From NCBI GenBank assembly GCA_032207245.1, contig CM063502.1, positions 66,583,569 to 66,647,568 of the forward strand: a stretch of DNA of 64,000 nt, in the 5' to 3' direction. The DNA comes from Pardosa pseudoannulata. Taxonomy: Eukaryota > Arthropoda > Arachnida > Araneae > Lycosidae. Below are positions 13,535-25,973 of this stretch, piece after piece. The notes under the pieces are model-generated. The model was not told the origin of the DNA, did not search any database, and was given only the letters and a program-made list of their open reading frames with translations. The position numbers were made by a program, and so were the translations under genes. How positions within the stretch are numbered: the stretch's first letter is position 1; each line of letters begins with the position of its first letter.

Positions 13535-14793
13535 TTAAAACGTATAGCTCGTGTATGGAGGAGGGGACAGAAACGTATTATCTCCTCAGAGGTTGTACAG
13601 GGAAGAATTTCCGAAAAGGTAATTACCGAATCGACAAACTTTTGAGCTTTTGCACACAAGCTCTGTGAAAATGGATCTTATACGCTGAGCAGCTGGATGT
13701 GGGATGGACCAGAACTGTCAGAAATCTTGTAAAGGAAATAACTATTCTGCATGTATTTGAATTGAGTCCTTCAACAAGATCGAGAGGTATTTTACTTGAC
13801 CTGCACCTGAGACTTTCGTATCTATTCGATATTTTTCATTATGAAGACATATATATATATATATATATACATTTCATTTAGAGTGAAAACTTTAAGCGTG
13901 GAAGGTTATCCTTAGTTTACAGAGAACTGCTAGTTGGTGCGGACAACAGATTTCGCTACAAAGGGGGTTTTCCTCGTGCGTGCCGACAAAGCGACATTTA
14001 AACAAGAAGGATTTTTTAACCAGTTAGCTAATAGGGGCTTGATATTAGGTAGATAAACTTTAGTGAAAAAAAAATCACATCCATAATATTACCGGTGTTT
14101 TTCCAAATAACATTATATTTCCATAATATAAAATTTATCAAACTATTTTTAGGAAGAAGGTCAATTTTTAAGAAGATTTAAAAGAAAAATTAAGTTTTTT
14201 ACCCATTTCATTCTATTAAATAGAGATCTTAAATGGTTAATGGTCACCCTGTACATATTTAAAAGCATGAAAATTCAAATGGAGCAAGACCACATACATC
14301 CCATCGGAGATCTTCGATTAAAGTTTGAGCTAGTTGGGTGAACAATTATATACTTGGAATATACATTATTCTTACTCGTTTGGATGGTCCACATACTCCA
14401 TATTCGTGAAAGAGATATTGCCGGAGTTCCTTACCGAAGTCCCTGCGTCTATTTGGAGCGGAATCTGGTTACAACGGCATGGTGATCACACACTTTTTAG
14501 AACTGATGTTTGGATTTTCTTGGACGTAGCGTATACAATTCACTGAATGGGTTGAGGTAGACTTGTTCGTTTACTACCACGATCACCAGATTTGTCATGT
14601 TTAGATTTTTTTCTTTGGGGACGTTTGAAAGACCCTGCTTACGATATCACTACATCTATCGCCAGAATGCTTCTTTCTGCTGGAGGTGTTATGGATATGC
14701 ATGGAACCTTTGTGCATGTACGGTCAGCTATACTCCGACGATGTGTAGAGTGAGTTCATGTTAATGTCGCTTATATGAACATTTGTTGTTAAC
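13535..14793 (+). pseudogene. mariner/IS630-like transposase with DUF4817-type N-terminus, dead
   Basis: This is a decayed DDE transposase. In order, with frameshifts, I read: the DUF4817-like piece RLYREEFPKR-LPNRQTFEL (13590-13650); a second helix-turn-helix block with ILHVFELSPSTRSRG (13739-13790); RADKATFKQEGFF around 13980, which keeps the first catalytic Asp but has Lys for the next Glu; an AT-rich stretch of about 240 bp that is probably an insertion; KEILPEFLTEVPASI (14407-14451); LQRHGDHTLF near 14468, where His replaces the second catalytic Asp of the usual QHDGAPAHF motif; PRSPDLSCLDFFLWG (14579-14622), which keeps the third Asp; and a C-terminal ILRRC block ending near 14793. In-frame TGA codons occur at about 14543 and 14552. 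No terminal repeats were found. It cannot encode an active enzyme. Confidence 0.75.
13848..13869. repeat. (TA)n tract inside the mariner pseudogene
   Basis: A short TA run interrupts the region between the helix-turn-helix block and the catalytic block. Confidence 0.8.
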
Positions 14794-14991
14794 AGCCCTC
14801 ATTAATTAGTTTGCTGTTAGATTGGCAATGGCCTGCATTTTGCTCACTTTTTGACCTCTTATTTTTTTGTGACAAGAACTCAAACACATCTTAGACGGAC
14901 AAACATTCTGTGACGTAATATGGTTATTGTGGTCTCTTTACTACCCTTTAAGATTTTGCCGGATATTTTCAGAGCACCTTATTAAGACCTT

Positions 14992-15290
14992 TTAACCCTT
15001 TCATGGGCTTTGGGAAGATTACTTCCCATCTACGTGATATTACAAAATACACCGATGGGAAGCGCAAAATCCATTATAATATATTGATCTTGCTATTATA
15101 ACGACGGGAAGAATAACTTCCGCTTCAGTTTAGGGCTGCCATCTATTGTTCAATGGATTGAATAGAACTAGCACGTCTGTTTTGAAAGTTTAAAAACGTT
15201 GTGTGAGAAATAAATGGCCCACAAAAAGTTTAAGTCCTTTCCAAACGACTTCAAGCAGCTTTTAAAGCAGTGGGAATGAACCACTAGATT
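14992..15290 (+). mobile_element. possible piggyBac-like 5' end with start of a frame
   Basis: TTAA at 14992-14995 is followed by CCCTTTCATGGGC and repeated GGGAAG/CTTCCC motifs, which is a piggyBac-like terminal layout. An ATG at 15213 opens MAHKKFKSFPNDFKQLLKQW and stops after 22 codons. No opposite terminus was seen. The call rests on the terminus and short frame only. Confidence 0.3.
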
Positions 15291-16489
15291 TCAGTACCGA
15301 AAGGTTGGATCTACCTTTTTATTTGCCATACAGCTATGTACATGGTAAGGTTTATCACGAAAGAAATATCTATAAAATAAACATTCTTTATAATTAAAAG
15401 AAGTAGTTATTTCCTTTCAATAATGCAGTAAGGATAACTTATCGTTTTAGATGACCGAGGAATAAAATATATTAACATCTCATCTTTTAGAAATTTCTCA
15501 ACTATTACTCAGGTAGAAAACAAAAGAAAAAGACACATCTTTATGGTAAATACTAGATGTAAGGAATAAACTGACTCTGCACTTGGAGAGCCATAGAATA
15601 TATTTATAAACATTAGTACATATTAATACACTCTATTGGGTATAAATAATTCACACACGATGAATTTAATTGATCCTTATAAGATTATCTATGAATTAAA
15701 TTTGTACAACACTGGGGTAAAAAAATACCACCATAATGAAATACTATATTCCAATACACGGAGACCTTGAAACCCATATGTTAATTATGTATATGAACTT
15801 ACCACAAAGGATATGAATAACGCGCGCGTCATTAGAAATAGATATCATCTTTAAAAACCAGAGACTTCCTTTTTTGATCTTGAAGCATCATATCAAGGTT
15901 ACGAAAGAGCAAACATCTCGTTTCTTTGTTTTTGAAACTATAATTCTTCATAGCCGATGGTGTGGTTTTAGCGTGGTTTTAACAAAAACTCGTGAAGTGC
16001 TTTAGTTCTTTTTGTTAATCAGTCTTGCAATCATTTCCTTGATTTCGTAAAGATAGGACAACTCAAATAGAGCAGTTGGGAAATGTTGATCTTAATGACC
16101 ACGAAAACCCTTTGCGTCAGTATAAATATTTGTATCAAAAAGTGATGAAGAGAGATGGGTTGTCTACTTGTCCTTCACACGTTGAAGGATGATTTTCTTG
16201 GATGCGTGAGTAGGTTTTAATGACTAAATATTCGCATATATACAGATTTGTCCCGATGAAATCTTTAGCAAACTGTGTATTAATCATCATATCAGATTTG
16301 GAGATAAAGATGATTTACACAATTTTATCTTGTAATTATCTTTCAAATATAATTAATGATGCGGAAACATTGGGACCTCAGGGAAATCCGTTCATCTAAA
16401 CAGGATTTGTTGTATTAACTGAATTTCCTTTTTATTCAACCTGTGATAATTCAATCAAGGCATGTCAGCCGATAACTTCAATTTTTTTT
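15291..16489. other. unassigned AT-rich stretch
   Basis: No gene or repeat end recognised. Confidence 0.5.
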
Positions 16490-17621
16490 AAACAGTGTAT
16501 GCATTATTCAGTATTTATTCTTGCAGTTTATGATGTAAGAGGCTTCAAATAATCAAATGAATTTTAGAGAAATCTGTAAGCAACGAAATTTATCTTAATC
16601 ATCTCCACCTTCAACCATTTATTTACAGCTAACATTGTAGCTAATAAATATTTTTGAAATAAAATTCTCGTTTAAAATTTATTTATGTGTGCTTATTATT
16701 ACTTACTTTATTATGAATGTGTAAAGTAACATTATAGATTAAAATTTGCGTTGTTTATATTATAATTAATCTGAAAGAAGTGATATCAATATTGCATATG
16801 AAGGTTCTTATTTTATCTGGTTAGTATAAATGAAAGATAATATCCCGTAAGGACTTTAAAGGATTGATAAATAAATGATATAGATTGGTTGGATAGATTT
16901 TTGGGGCTATATGCTACCTTCCTGTGAGATATATCATGGAAACGTAAGTAATTTAAGGTTTTTTATACATCAGCTCCTAATAAAGACTGCAAACAATGCA
17001 ACAGTAAAACTTATATTTAACGATACTGTAGGGTCTAGAAAAATATTGCACAGTGAATATTAAACAGTGTATGCATTATTCATTATTTATTCTTGCAGCT
17101 TATGATGTAAGAGGCTTCAAATAATCAAATGAATTTTTGAGAAATCTGTATCCAACGAAATTTATCTTAATCATCTCCACCTTCAACCATTTATTTACAG
17201 CTAACATTGTAGCTAATAAATATTTTTGAAATAAAGTTCTCGTTTAAAATTTATTGATGTGTACTTATTATTACTTACTTTATTATAAATGTGTAAAGTA
17301 ACATTATAGATTAAAATTTGCGTTGTTTATATTATTACTAATCTGAAAGACGCAATATCAATATTGTATATGAAGGTTCTTATTTTATCCGGTTTGTATA
17401 AATTAAAGATAATATCCCATAAGGACTTTAAAGGATTGATAAATGAATGATATAGATTGGTTGGATAGTTTTGTGGGGCTATATGCTACCTTCTTGTAAG
17501 ATATATCATGCAAACATAAGTAATGTAAAGGTTTTTGATACATGAGTTCCTAATAAAGATTGCAAACAATGCAACAGTAAAACTTATATATAACTATATT
17601 GTAGGGTCTAGAAAAATATTG
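16490..17621 (+). repeat. tandem duplication, two units of about 560 bp (period 571)
   Basis: The unit starts TAAACAGTGTATGCATTATT at 16490 and again at 17061. It ends GTAGGGTCTAGAAAAATATTG near 17048 and 17621. The copies are highly similar, with scattered substitutions. About a dozen bases separate them. No coding potential or transposon termini are visible in the unit. Confidence 0.9.
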
Positions 17622-19291
17622 GTCTAAACAGATTATCCTTTCCTTATAGATAGCTTGATTATTTTCCTGTCCTCCTGTTATGCAAGAAGCGGGCATATAA
17701 TTTCTTGGATTGTATTATAAACCTGCCATAACATTATTTTTACAACTTCCAATGTAAATATTTATGGCATAATTGTCTCCTTCTTAATTTTGCACGATAG
17801 CACATTTTTAAGTCAAAATTTATTTGAAATTGAAATACCTCGCAAAAGTGTTATTATGAGTCTATCTGACGTTACTAATTATGTATATGCAGACAAGAAG
17901 CTGGATAAAAGCTGCTATTATAATTACATAAAAACGTTATCTGAATTTGTACATTTTTTTCGTTAGTTTAAAATATTACGATGTTTAAAAATATGCACAA
18001 TATTTGGCTTTTTTAAATACTATAATAGGTTTTTTTTTGCAGACAATTTAAAAGCAATTTCCGGAAATTTGAGACAGATTGATAAAAGCATAATGTACCT
18101 GGACTATTTTAAATGGTCTTAAGATAAACCACATTAGACTAAAATAAAAAGTACAAATAGTGCAACAAATAAGTATCTTGGTAAAATAAAACAATCCTTT
18201 GATTCGAAATATGTCTTGGTTATGAAATAAGACCTCAAACTTTAGTTTCTGGGAAAGGCTTCATATATTTCATCGGTTTTAAATGTCTTTTGTTCCCATA
18301 TGCTTTACAATATTTAAATACAAAAATGATAATTGTTTAGTTTATGTCATACTTTATGTCATTCACAAACTGTGGGATCTGTCAAAAGCATTGCCAGCTG
18401 TTCGAAGTACTAGGGCTCTGTCATTTGGAATTTAAACCCATCTAAGTATCAGCCATACTTGGTTTACTCTCTACTACCTCCGTACTAATAAAACAACTCC
18501 GCATTTAATCAACTGTAAGAAAGACTACACAATTTCTCATATCTTAATTGATTTTCCGAACTTTAATAATCAACGTCTTGTATTTTTTTAAGAAAACTGT
18601 TTTAATCTTAAGCTATTTGGTTGAGAACTCCTTCCCTATCAAGACCTCTTTGCCTTTTTAAGGATAGTTGGGGTTCCTAACTGTTTATAATGTATTTCTC
18701 TTTTTAGTGTCTTTTACTATTCTACGCATTTTTACTCTTATAATTTTTATCGCTGTCACTTTTGTGAAGTTCACATTTTTATTTATTTTTCTTCTAACTA
18801 TATTAAGGAAATTCCTTATAGCTTTTTGGTGTTTTTGCCATTGTATGGGGAAAGCATGTGCTCTTTTGGATTTTGTGCCATTAAACCTGACACTCACTCA
18901 CCCACTCACTGGCGTATGAAATAGGAAAAACATTGATGCGTCGTTCTAGTCAAGAGTGTTTTTAAGAATTCGGAATCGATCTGAAGCAGGTTTCCTTTGT
19001 ATAACCTACTGTTGTATTAGCAGAAGAGCTTATAAAAATCTCATCAAAAGTATTGATCAAATTTACCTGCTAAATTACGGCTATAATATATGATTACTAC
19101 TTAGTCGGCAGGTGAATAGATGTCCAAAGTTTAATAGAATGCATTATGAGTTGAGAAAAACCATAAAACGTAGTTTTATAAAATTGTATATAATCTTTAG
19201 ATTATTAGCATGACTATACTCTCAGGAAAGAAAATAGGCCCCAGAACTTGAAATATATATGAATAGTAAATGAAATTTAGGAACATATATT
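17622..19291. other. unassigned stretch with one hydrophobic open frame
   Basis: An 83-codon plus-strand frame at 18668-18919 is Phe/Leu/Ile-rich and overlaps a minus-strand frame, so it is probably chance. The sequence ends in CACTCACTCACCCACTCACTG near 18893, a short repeat of the kind seen at some LINE 3' ends. I cannot confirm a LINE. Confidence 0.35.
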
Positions 19292-19295
19292 TTAA

Positions 19296-19906
19296 CACAC
19301 TGACGGACAGTAGGAACAAGTGAAGCTCGAAAATGAACACTATATGTTTTTATAATTTTTAGAATATTAGAAGTATAGTTTTACTCTTTCTGCTTAAATA
19401 AACTTAATTTTGATTAATTCTGTACCTTTAATTAGATTGCGGCTATAATCGTCATAGGGGCAGTGGATTCTAGACACTAAGTAATGAGACGATGGCGGCT
19501 ATAACAGCAAAAATTTAAAATCATAAATGACAGGTTTAACGACTCAAATAAGCAATTTTTTTTGTGTGCAACAAAGTATTTTTGGGAGTTTTACAAGAAA
19601 TGTTAGTTCAACAAATGTTAATCAAACAAAAATAAATAAATGACAAAAAAATAAATTCGAGAGAAAACACGATCGTACTATTCCTTCACAACTACGTGCA
19701 TACCGAAGTTTCAAGTCGTATAACAGGTAGAAAAAGAAATCAACCTAAAAAATTGTTTCCAAAACATGACACTAGGCTTCTACTTGTACTCCGGCAAATG
19801 CACATTCGTGCCCCTATAGGCGTAGTGTCTTAAACGACCGTTTCATTTTCGTGCCACATAGTCAACTTCGCTTTGACGGCTATAGACGCAAGTGTCCGTC
19901 AACGTG
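19296..19906. mobile_element. 611-bp TTAA-flanked piggyBac-like MITE
   Basis: TTAA at 19292-19295 is followed by CACACTGACGGACA. The other end, on the minus strand, reads CACGTTGACGGACA before TTAA at 19907-19910, which is 12 of 14 identical. GGCTATA motifs recur inside (near 19440, 19497 and 19878), probably as subterminal repeats. It has no transposase frame, so it would need an enzyme supplied in trans. Confidence 0.7.
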
Positions 19907-19910
19907 TTAA

Positions 19911-20861
19911 GTGCAATTTCTTCTCTAACTTTTGATTTAACGACTCCTCTGGAAGAGTCGATATAATTACTAAATCGCATAGAGTTGCCGATACTTCCAA
20001 TCGTACGGAGCTCCAACTGAATTTGTAGTTACCATTAAAGAGAGTTATATCTACGTTTAATCTATTCTTCATTTTAGCGCAACTGAAGTTAATTTAAATT
20101 CCAAGAGCACACAAATTAATTAAGAACTTCCGTTTCTAGGATGAGCTGTTTTCTTCTCTATCTCGCGATCAGAATTCAACCACTTGTGATGATTCATCCC
20201 AGTGATAATAAAATGGACGTATTTAAGAATTCAGTTCTAAATTATCTTTGGGCTATGAAGAGAAATAATCATTGAGGTCAACGAAAAGCTGGTAGCTGTG
20301 TTTAGATGAAATATGCTGCTTTAGTTTAAGAGATAGTAAGATGAGATCTTGTTTCAAATTCATATGAAACGCTAACTCTCTAGCGTTACCGGAACAACTC
20401 TACTAGTTCTACTATCTTTATTCCTTTGCATCTCTAACGTTCAAAATGTGTGACCAACATACCACATTTCTAGCAAATGCAGATTTCCATAAACAAAAGA
20501 TTTTCCAGCAAAATACTTGTTAGAAAATCGTATAGGTATTTATGATACTATTGGTACACAATTTGTTAAACAAGATATTATTATAAATGGTGAACATCTT
20601 TTTTTTTTTAAATTGCTCTACAATTTCAAGGTTTGTAGATTTGTATTCTATAAACTTTACAGTCAATATTGGTGTCGAAGGAGGGGATGCAGTTAAATTC
20701 TTCAATAGTATATTTAACATACTTGAACTTTATTCTATTACAGTAGTTTTAAATGCTTTTATAGTAACTTCTTAAGTAATTTTCAATATATATCTCACTA
20801 ATCCTCTTTTTCTGTCTGTAGCTATCTCCGTCTGAATTTTTGTAGCTGTGAGTCTTTGATG
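19911..20861. other. unassigned stretch
   Basis: No gene recognised. Opposed short frames at 20520-20775 lie in one AT-rich segment and lack any domain. Confidence 0.5.
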
Positions 20862-20863
20862 TA

Positions 20864-21617
20864 CACTCAAGAGCCAAAACATTATGACCACTCGTACATT
20901 TTGCAATGAACTCATCTGGATGACGTGGAAGGCATGTGATCAGGTGGAAGTGGTATTTAACTGCTGCTGGAGAGTCTGAAGAATCGTTCTTTCACTTACT
21001 TCTGTAGATCATGGGAAAGGCTGCGGATCTAAGCGATTTTGATAGAGGGCAAATTGGCTCGAAGGCTCGGAACAAGTATTTCCGAAACTGCACGACTCGT
21101 GGGTTGTTCGCGATCTACAGTTGTTAGTACTTATGCAAAGTGGATGAATGACGGTGAAACCAGCAGTAGACGACATGATGTTGGACGTCCACACGCTATC
21201 AAAGAAAAAGGTCTTCGGAGACTGTCTCTCATGGTGAAGCAAAACCGGAGACAGATAGTGGAAATGGAATGTTCCAGCAGGACAACGCTCCGTGTCACAA
21301 GGCTAAAATTGTGTTGGAGTGGTTTCAGGAACATGATGCTGAATTCCAGGTAATGTCCCGGACGCCTAACTCACCGGATCTCAATCCGATAGAACACATT
21401 TGGGATGTCATGGGACGGCAGCTCAGAGTTCAAAGACCAGCAATTCGCATTATCTCGAATTTGCTTAACCGTTGCTTAAACATCTGGTACAATCTGTCTC
21501 CGGCCATCTACCAAGGACTTGTGGCATCCATGCCAAGGCGAGTTGAAGCTGTGTTGCACGCCAAAAGTGGGCCAACTCGTTATTGACAGGTGGTCATAAT
21601 GTTTTGGCTCTTGAGTG
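20864..21617 (+). mobile_element. Tc1-like transposon, internally deleted, intact termini
   Basis: The ends are perfect inverted repeats of 29 bases counting the TA (20862-20890 against 21591-21619), beginning CACTCAAGAGCCAAAAC. TA dinucleotides flank both ends, as Tc1/mariner insertion requires. The length of 754 bp is roughly half of a complete Tc1-like element. The interior holds both ends of a transposase gene with the middle missing. The intact termini could still be recognised by a related transposase. Confidence 0.92.
21011..21586 (+). pseudogene. Tc1-like transposase, deleted and frameshifted
   Basis: The product would be a DDE transposase that cuts and inserts Tc1-type elements. The ATG at 21011 opens MGKAADLSDFDRGQI. 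The frame then slips near 21056 into ARRLGTSISETARLVGCSRS, the first helix-turn-helix, followed by the second DNA-binding part GRPHAIKEKGLRRLS. An abrupt junction near 21255-21262 skips the first catalytic Asp region. The frame starting at 21269 resumes at MFQQDNAPCHKA (second Asp) and SPDLNPIEHIWD (third residue, Glu), ending MPRRVEAVLHAKSGPTRY. Two frameshifts and the missing first Asp rule out activity. Sequence style matches the Tc1-like copies common in arthropod genomes. Confidence 0.9.
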
Positions 21618-21619
21618 TA

Positions 21620-24199
21620 TACAGGCTAATGATGTTCATTCAAAAACCTCTGCAATAAAAAAATATAAGTGACTAAAGTTGGTTCACATTGCGGCTGTAG
21701 AAAAATACTTTGAAGAAGAGAGTGTTATAATGAAATTACAATCTGTCACAAATATATATTTCAGTAATTATTTCTCCAATAAATTAAAACCACGAAACAA
21801 ATTAGTGCGAGTTCTTAACATCCTTTAGCACATGCTAATGAATCATGTTAGGGAAAAAATCATAAATAAGAATCATATAGAAAAGTCATAAAATAAGGAA
21901 ACTTAGATAAAAACTTTTTAACAACTGTATTTGTTCTAAATTATTGGCATATACTTTATTGTCAAATACAAAGATATGAAACTAATAATTACATCTCAGA
22001 TGCTCATACATGTCCAAAGAGCTGAGGTGATCTGCAAGAATGATTTCTTGTAGTTTCATGAAGTTAGGATTTAAAAAAAAATAAAAATAATTTTTACTTT
22101 TTAAAATTATAATTCATTAAGACCGAGGAATTAAATGTGATTTCAAAACTATGGGTTTTTCTATGTATTGAAAACCGTTCTAATATTACAACAGAAAGCT
22201 CACACTTAATTAAAACGAACATTTTTATAGGAGTTATTTTTCCAGTAAAGAAGCAAAAGTATATAATGAATCTACTTATTCATTTACTACGAAACAGATT
22301 TGAGTAGAATTTGTACTTTTTGCTTGGGATGAAAAATGAGATTTGTTTCGATTATGTTAAATTTCTTTGGCTGCAGATAAAATAGTCTTTAATATATTTG
22401 CTTTATAGATTTAACACAATCCTAAGCGTTTAGTACACTAAGACTAACTTTGCAATATTACTCATAGAAAACAACTGATAAAATTGGTTATAATAACATA
22501 CTACTGATTTAAATTTTTATAATTTTGCAGTCATTCGTACAAAATTTATCCTATTTTCACACATTATTATTATTATTATTCCATTGATCTTTATTTACTT
22601 GCATATATTTATGCTATCGACAACATAACTATGTGCCTTTTTGTATTACCTATTATGCTCTTCACAGCCTTGAAGTGAGGTATTGCTTTTACAATAATTC
22701 ATAACATTTAGCAGTTAGACAACACAAATATATACAAGAAGGTAACACATTTATACCGGAATATAGCATAAAATGCTAAAGCAACGTAAGTAAGACACAA
22801 CTAGAAAAAAGACTATTTAGTTGCAACCATGATAAAATCAAAGTGAGCACTCAGTCGGCTTTTACAAGCCAACATGATCTTCCTTTGAAAATGTTACTCG
22901 CTTGAGGCATTCAAACAGCTGTCTGTGTACATTTTTAAATCTCTATTTGAGCCTTACTTACGCTGGCTTTGAATTAAATGTTATAATATGAATATATAAA
23001 ATTATAAGTCAATATTCATTTTTTAAAGTTTGTGGTATTTATTTAAAAACATATAGCCGAATCAATGTGCTTGATAGATAGCGTAAAAAGATATTTGTAG
23101 TTTTAAAGGAATATCATATTATAGACATAAAATAAATTATTTAAAGAAGAAAAAAACTTAAAAGTAAATGTTTAATGGAAACATAGTTATCAACCTTAAG
23201 TTATATTTGTATCCAGCTGGCAGACTCATAGAAAGATTTCTTCAGGTTGTTAAGACTCACAGCTGTGTAATTTGCTTTTTAAGAGAATTTTTTATATGCT
23301 TATGATTATTTTTAACTCTCAGAATTTAAATATGCCAGCCTTTGAAAAACTCCGTTCGGTTGAAAAATGAGGAAGATTTAGAAATAAACATTTTTCTCAC
23401 GTAAGAAATATGTTTATATGTTAAAGACAAAATAAAATCAACTCAAATGAACCAACTTTTTTCCATTTCTCTTTTCGAACGATAAATCTTATGAAATCAT
23501 TATCTTTACAGATACATGGAATCTTTCAAAGTTTTCGTTGAAATGAAGCAAAAAGCTCTTTTTTTTCTGGCAAAGAAAAAAATAGAAAAAGATTAAATTT
23601 TGCTAAGAGGAATTAGAAGTGGGAATGAATCACTGCTTGCCAAAGAACGAAAAATATAAGCATTTTATCAGTTCGCAGAGCTAAAGTTAGAAACAGGAAT
23701 TACATGGTCGCTTTCCCTGCCGTGCCAAAGTAGGGTTAAACTGAGGAGAGAAAAAAATTCTGTTCTAAATATTATCCTATTGAAATATTTACGATCAGGC
23801 TTTTGGAAAGAAAACATCCGTGAAAACCTTTGAATATTTAACATAAGCAATATAAATTCTAGGATAAACTAAAAGTCTTTTATTTATGACAGCGTTAAAT
23901 TTTTGTTAGCTGGTCACTGATTCAAATATATCTAATTTATGCATTTGCAAAGAAGTGGAGACAGATCATTGTCGAAGATGCGTAAAGATGCATTTCTACG
24001 GAGTCAGTGCGTTCAAACTTCACAACTATTTTGAAATCAGCTTTATGCAGTAGCCAAAGAGTAGTAAAAAGTGGGTCCAAACAGAAACCTAAACCAAAAT
24101 AAATTGCAATTAAGGTGGGTTGATCTAAGTATACTTTTGCAGAATACGGTAGGAAAAAATAATTTAATAAGTCAATGTTGCTAAAAACTCTAGAATAAA
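21620..24199. other. unassigned AT-rich stretch
   Basis: A short (ATT)n run lies at 22565-22581. The frames at 23668-23850 and 23937-24212 (minus) have no recognisable domain. No element ends seen. Confidence 0.5.
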
Positions 24200-24958
24200 A
24201 GATAAATTTCATTATAAATAATATGATTTATTTTTATTCTAGAGAGATAAATAAATAACATTATTTATAATGTAATTACATTATAAATAATAAAATAAAT
24301 ATTTAACACTAGAACCACAGTATAGGTGATTTTAACTAAAAACTATTTTGAGTACTAAAAACTATTTTGAGTTCAATTTTTTCAAAAAGTGACTAACGAA
24401 GTAATATAGTAACGAATAATATAATTTAATTTTTATTCCAGAGAGAGAAGAATAATATTATTTATAATGTTATCACATAACATTATAAATAATAAATCAA
24501 ATACTTAGCACTAGAACAGCGGAATGGCACATTTTAACTCAAAAACTATTTTGTGTTCAATTTTCTTAAAAAGTGACTAACGAAGTAATATAATAACGAA
24601 TAATATAATTTATTTTTTACTCTAGAGAGAAAAATAACATTGTTTATAATTTAATTACATTGCATTATAAATAATAAAAAAAAATACTTAAGTCTAGAAC
24701 CGCGAAATGGGTCATTTTAACCCAAAAACTATTTCGAGTTAAATTTTTTCAAGAAAAAAAAAAAGACTAACGAAGTAATATAATAACAAACAATTTAATT
24801 TATTTTTTATTCTAGAGAGAAAAATAATATTATTTATAATGTTATCACATAATATTATAAAGTATAAATCAAATATTTAGCACTAGAACCACGGAATGAG
24901 TCATTATAACCCAAAAACTATTTTGTAACCAATTTTCACAAAAAGTGACTAACGAAAC
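24200..24958 (+). repeat. palindromic satellite, four units of 184-199 bp, tied to a piggyBac-like end
   Basis: Anchors TCTAGAG or TCCAGAG at 24238, 24437, 24621 and 24811 mark four units. Each holds a hairpin, then ACTAGAACC(A/G)C.., a TTTTAAC block, AAAAACTATTTTG and GTGACTAACGAA. Unit 1 has a perfect 32-bp palindrome (24260-24291). Unit 2 has 17-base arms around CAC. The motif TTAACACTAGAACCAC in unit 1 looks like a piggyBac-type terminus beside TTAA. Unit 1 also repeats the 18-bp block ACTAAAAACTATTTTGAG. Confidence 0.85.
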
Positions 24959-25069
24959 TGAAATAAATTTCTTGACTTATTCCTAGCTTTATACCCATAA
25001 CAATCTAAGAAAATGTAATTTTGAAAAATCTGTGCACATACAAAAAATGACTCTTTACTATGCTTCTAA

Positions 25070-25245
25070 GCATGGTTTGGAGGGTTAGGGTCTACAGTTT
25101 TGCTACACAGTGGATAATGAAACCGGGATCTATTGCTTAAAGCCGATTCCGAACGGCTACGATCATCCATGCCATCAGCGGGATTCGAACCCTTGAACTC
25201 CACTGCCGAAGAGCAGTACTTTTCTGTTTGGCTACCGTTCGATAA
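25070..25245 (-). repeat. tRNA-derived SINE, family A, copy 2
   Basis: On the minus strand: tRNA-like head with ACGGTAGCCAAACAG, B box GGGTTCGAATCCC, then the family body GATGGCATGGAT, GCCGTTCGGAATCGGC, AGCAATAGATC, a TTATCCACTGTGTAGC block and a CCTCCAAACCATGC tail. This is the best preserved B box of the family. The head does not fold as a full tRNA by eye. Confidence 0.7.
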
Positions 25246-25973
25246 AACTATAGGACAAATCTGTAGATATTCGTTTTAACTGTAAGATGCCAATACGTAG
25301 AAAATGTACAAAATGTATACAAAAAAGTTGCCCCAAACTGCGCCCAGACTGTGTAAGAAATTTTCACTGGTAAGAAACTCATTAATTCCATTAAAATAGT
25401 CTATATATTTTTCTAACTATATATACTTTTTTATATTGTAATAACTTATTATTTTCTTTATTAATTACTATAATAATTTAATATCTAAAAATGAATCAGT
25501 GTTGTTGCGTTTAAATAAGTGCACTTTTTAAATTAAAACATAGATTCATATTAATCGGAGTAAGTCCTCAGTTTTATGTAGGCCATTAATAAATTAAAAA
25601 AAAACTTATCACAGTTAATTTATTTTTTAGTTTTAAAGTTATATTATTATGTTTTTTCATTTTTTCTAAGTTTCATATAGGTAATACCAACCTGTTCTGT
25701 GGCGCTATACTTTCGTGGGACCTGCCCAACTACTTTTACTGGAGCAGGTATGTTCGTAGATCACAGCTGGGATGCATAAAATTACCTCCGAAAGCTTTTA
25801 GGACAACAAATAACACTTATTTACAAAATTTGACGAAACCATTAAATATTAAAGTAAACCAAATTGACATATTTTGAGGGCCTGTCTAAAATCAAAAAGG
25901 ATACTTCATATCCGAGCATTTTTCATATCCAAAAATAAAACCGTCATCGTGCTCTCTCACATCGAACAGAGAG
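25246..25973. other. unassigned stretch
   Basis: AT-rich apart from a moderately GC-richer patch at 25690-25800. No gene or element end recognised. Confidence 0.5.

Noticed and set aside
18668..18919. Hydrophobic 83-codon frame resembling a membrane protein
   Set aside because: Composition follows from T-rich DNA, it overlaps an equally long antisense frame, and no domain or promoter supports it.
21009..21334. Minus-strand frames over the Tc1-like element
   Set aside because: Antisense shadows of the plus-strand transposase remnant.
24200..24958. CRISPR-like array
   Set aside because: Units are 184-199 bp with no short constant repeat and unique spacers, and the window is eukaryotic; it is a satellite.
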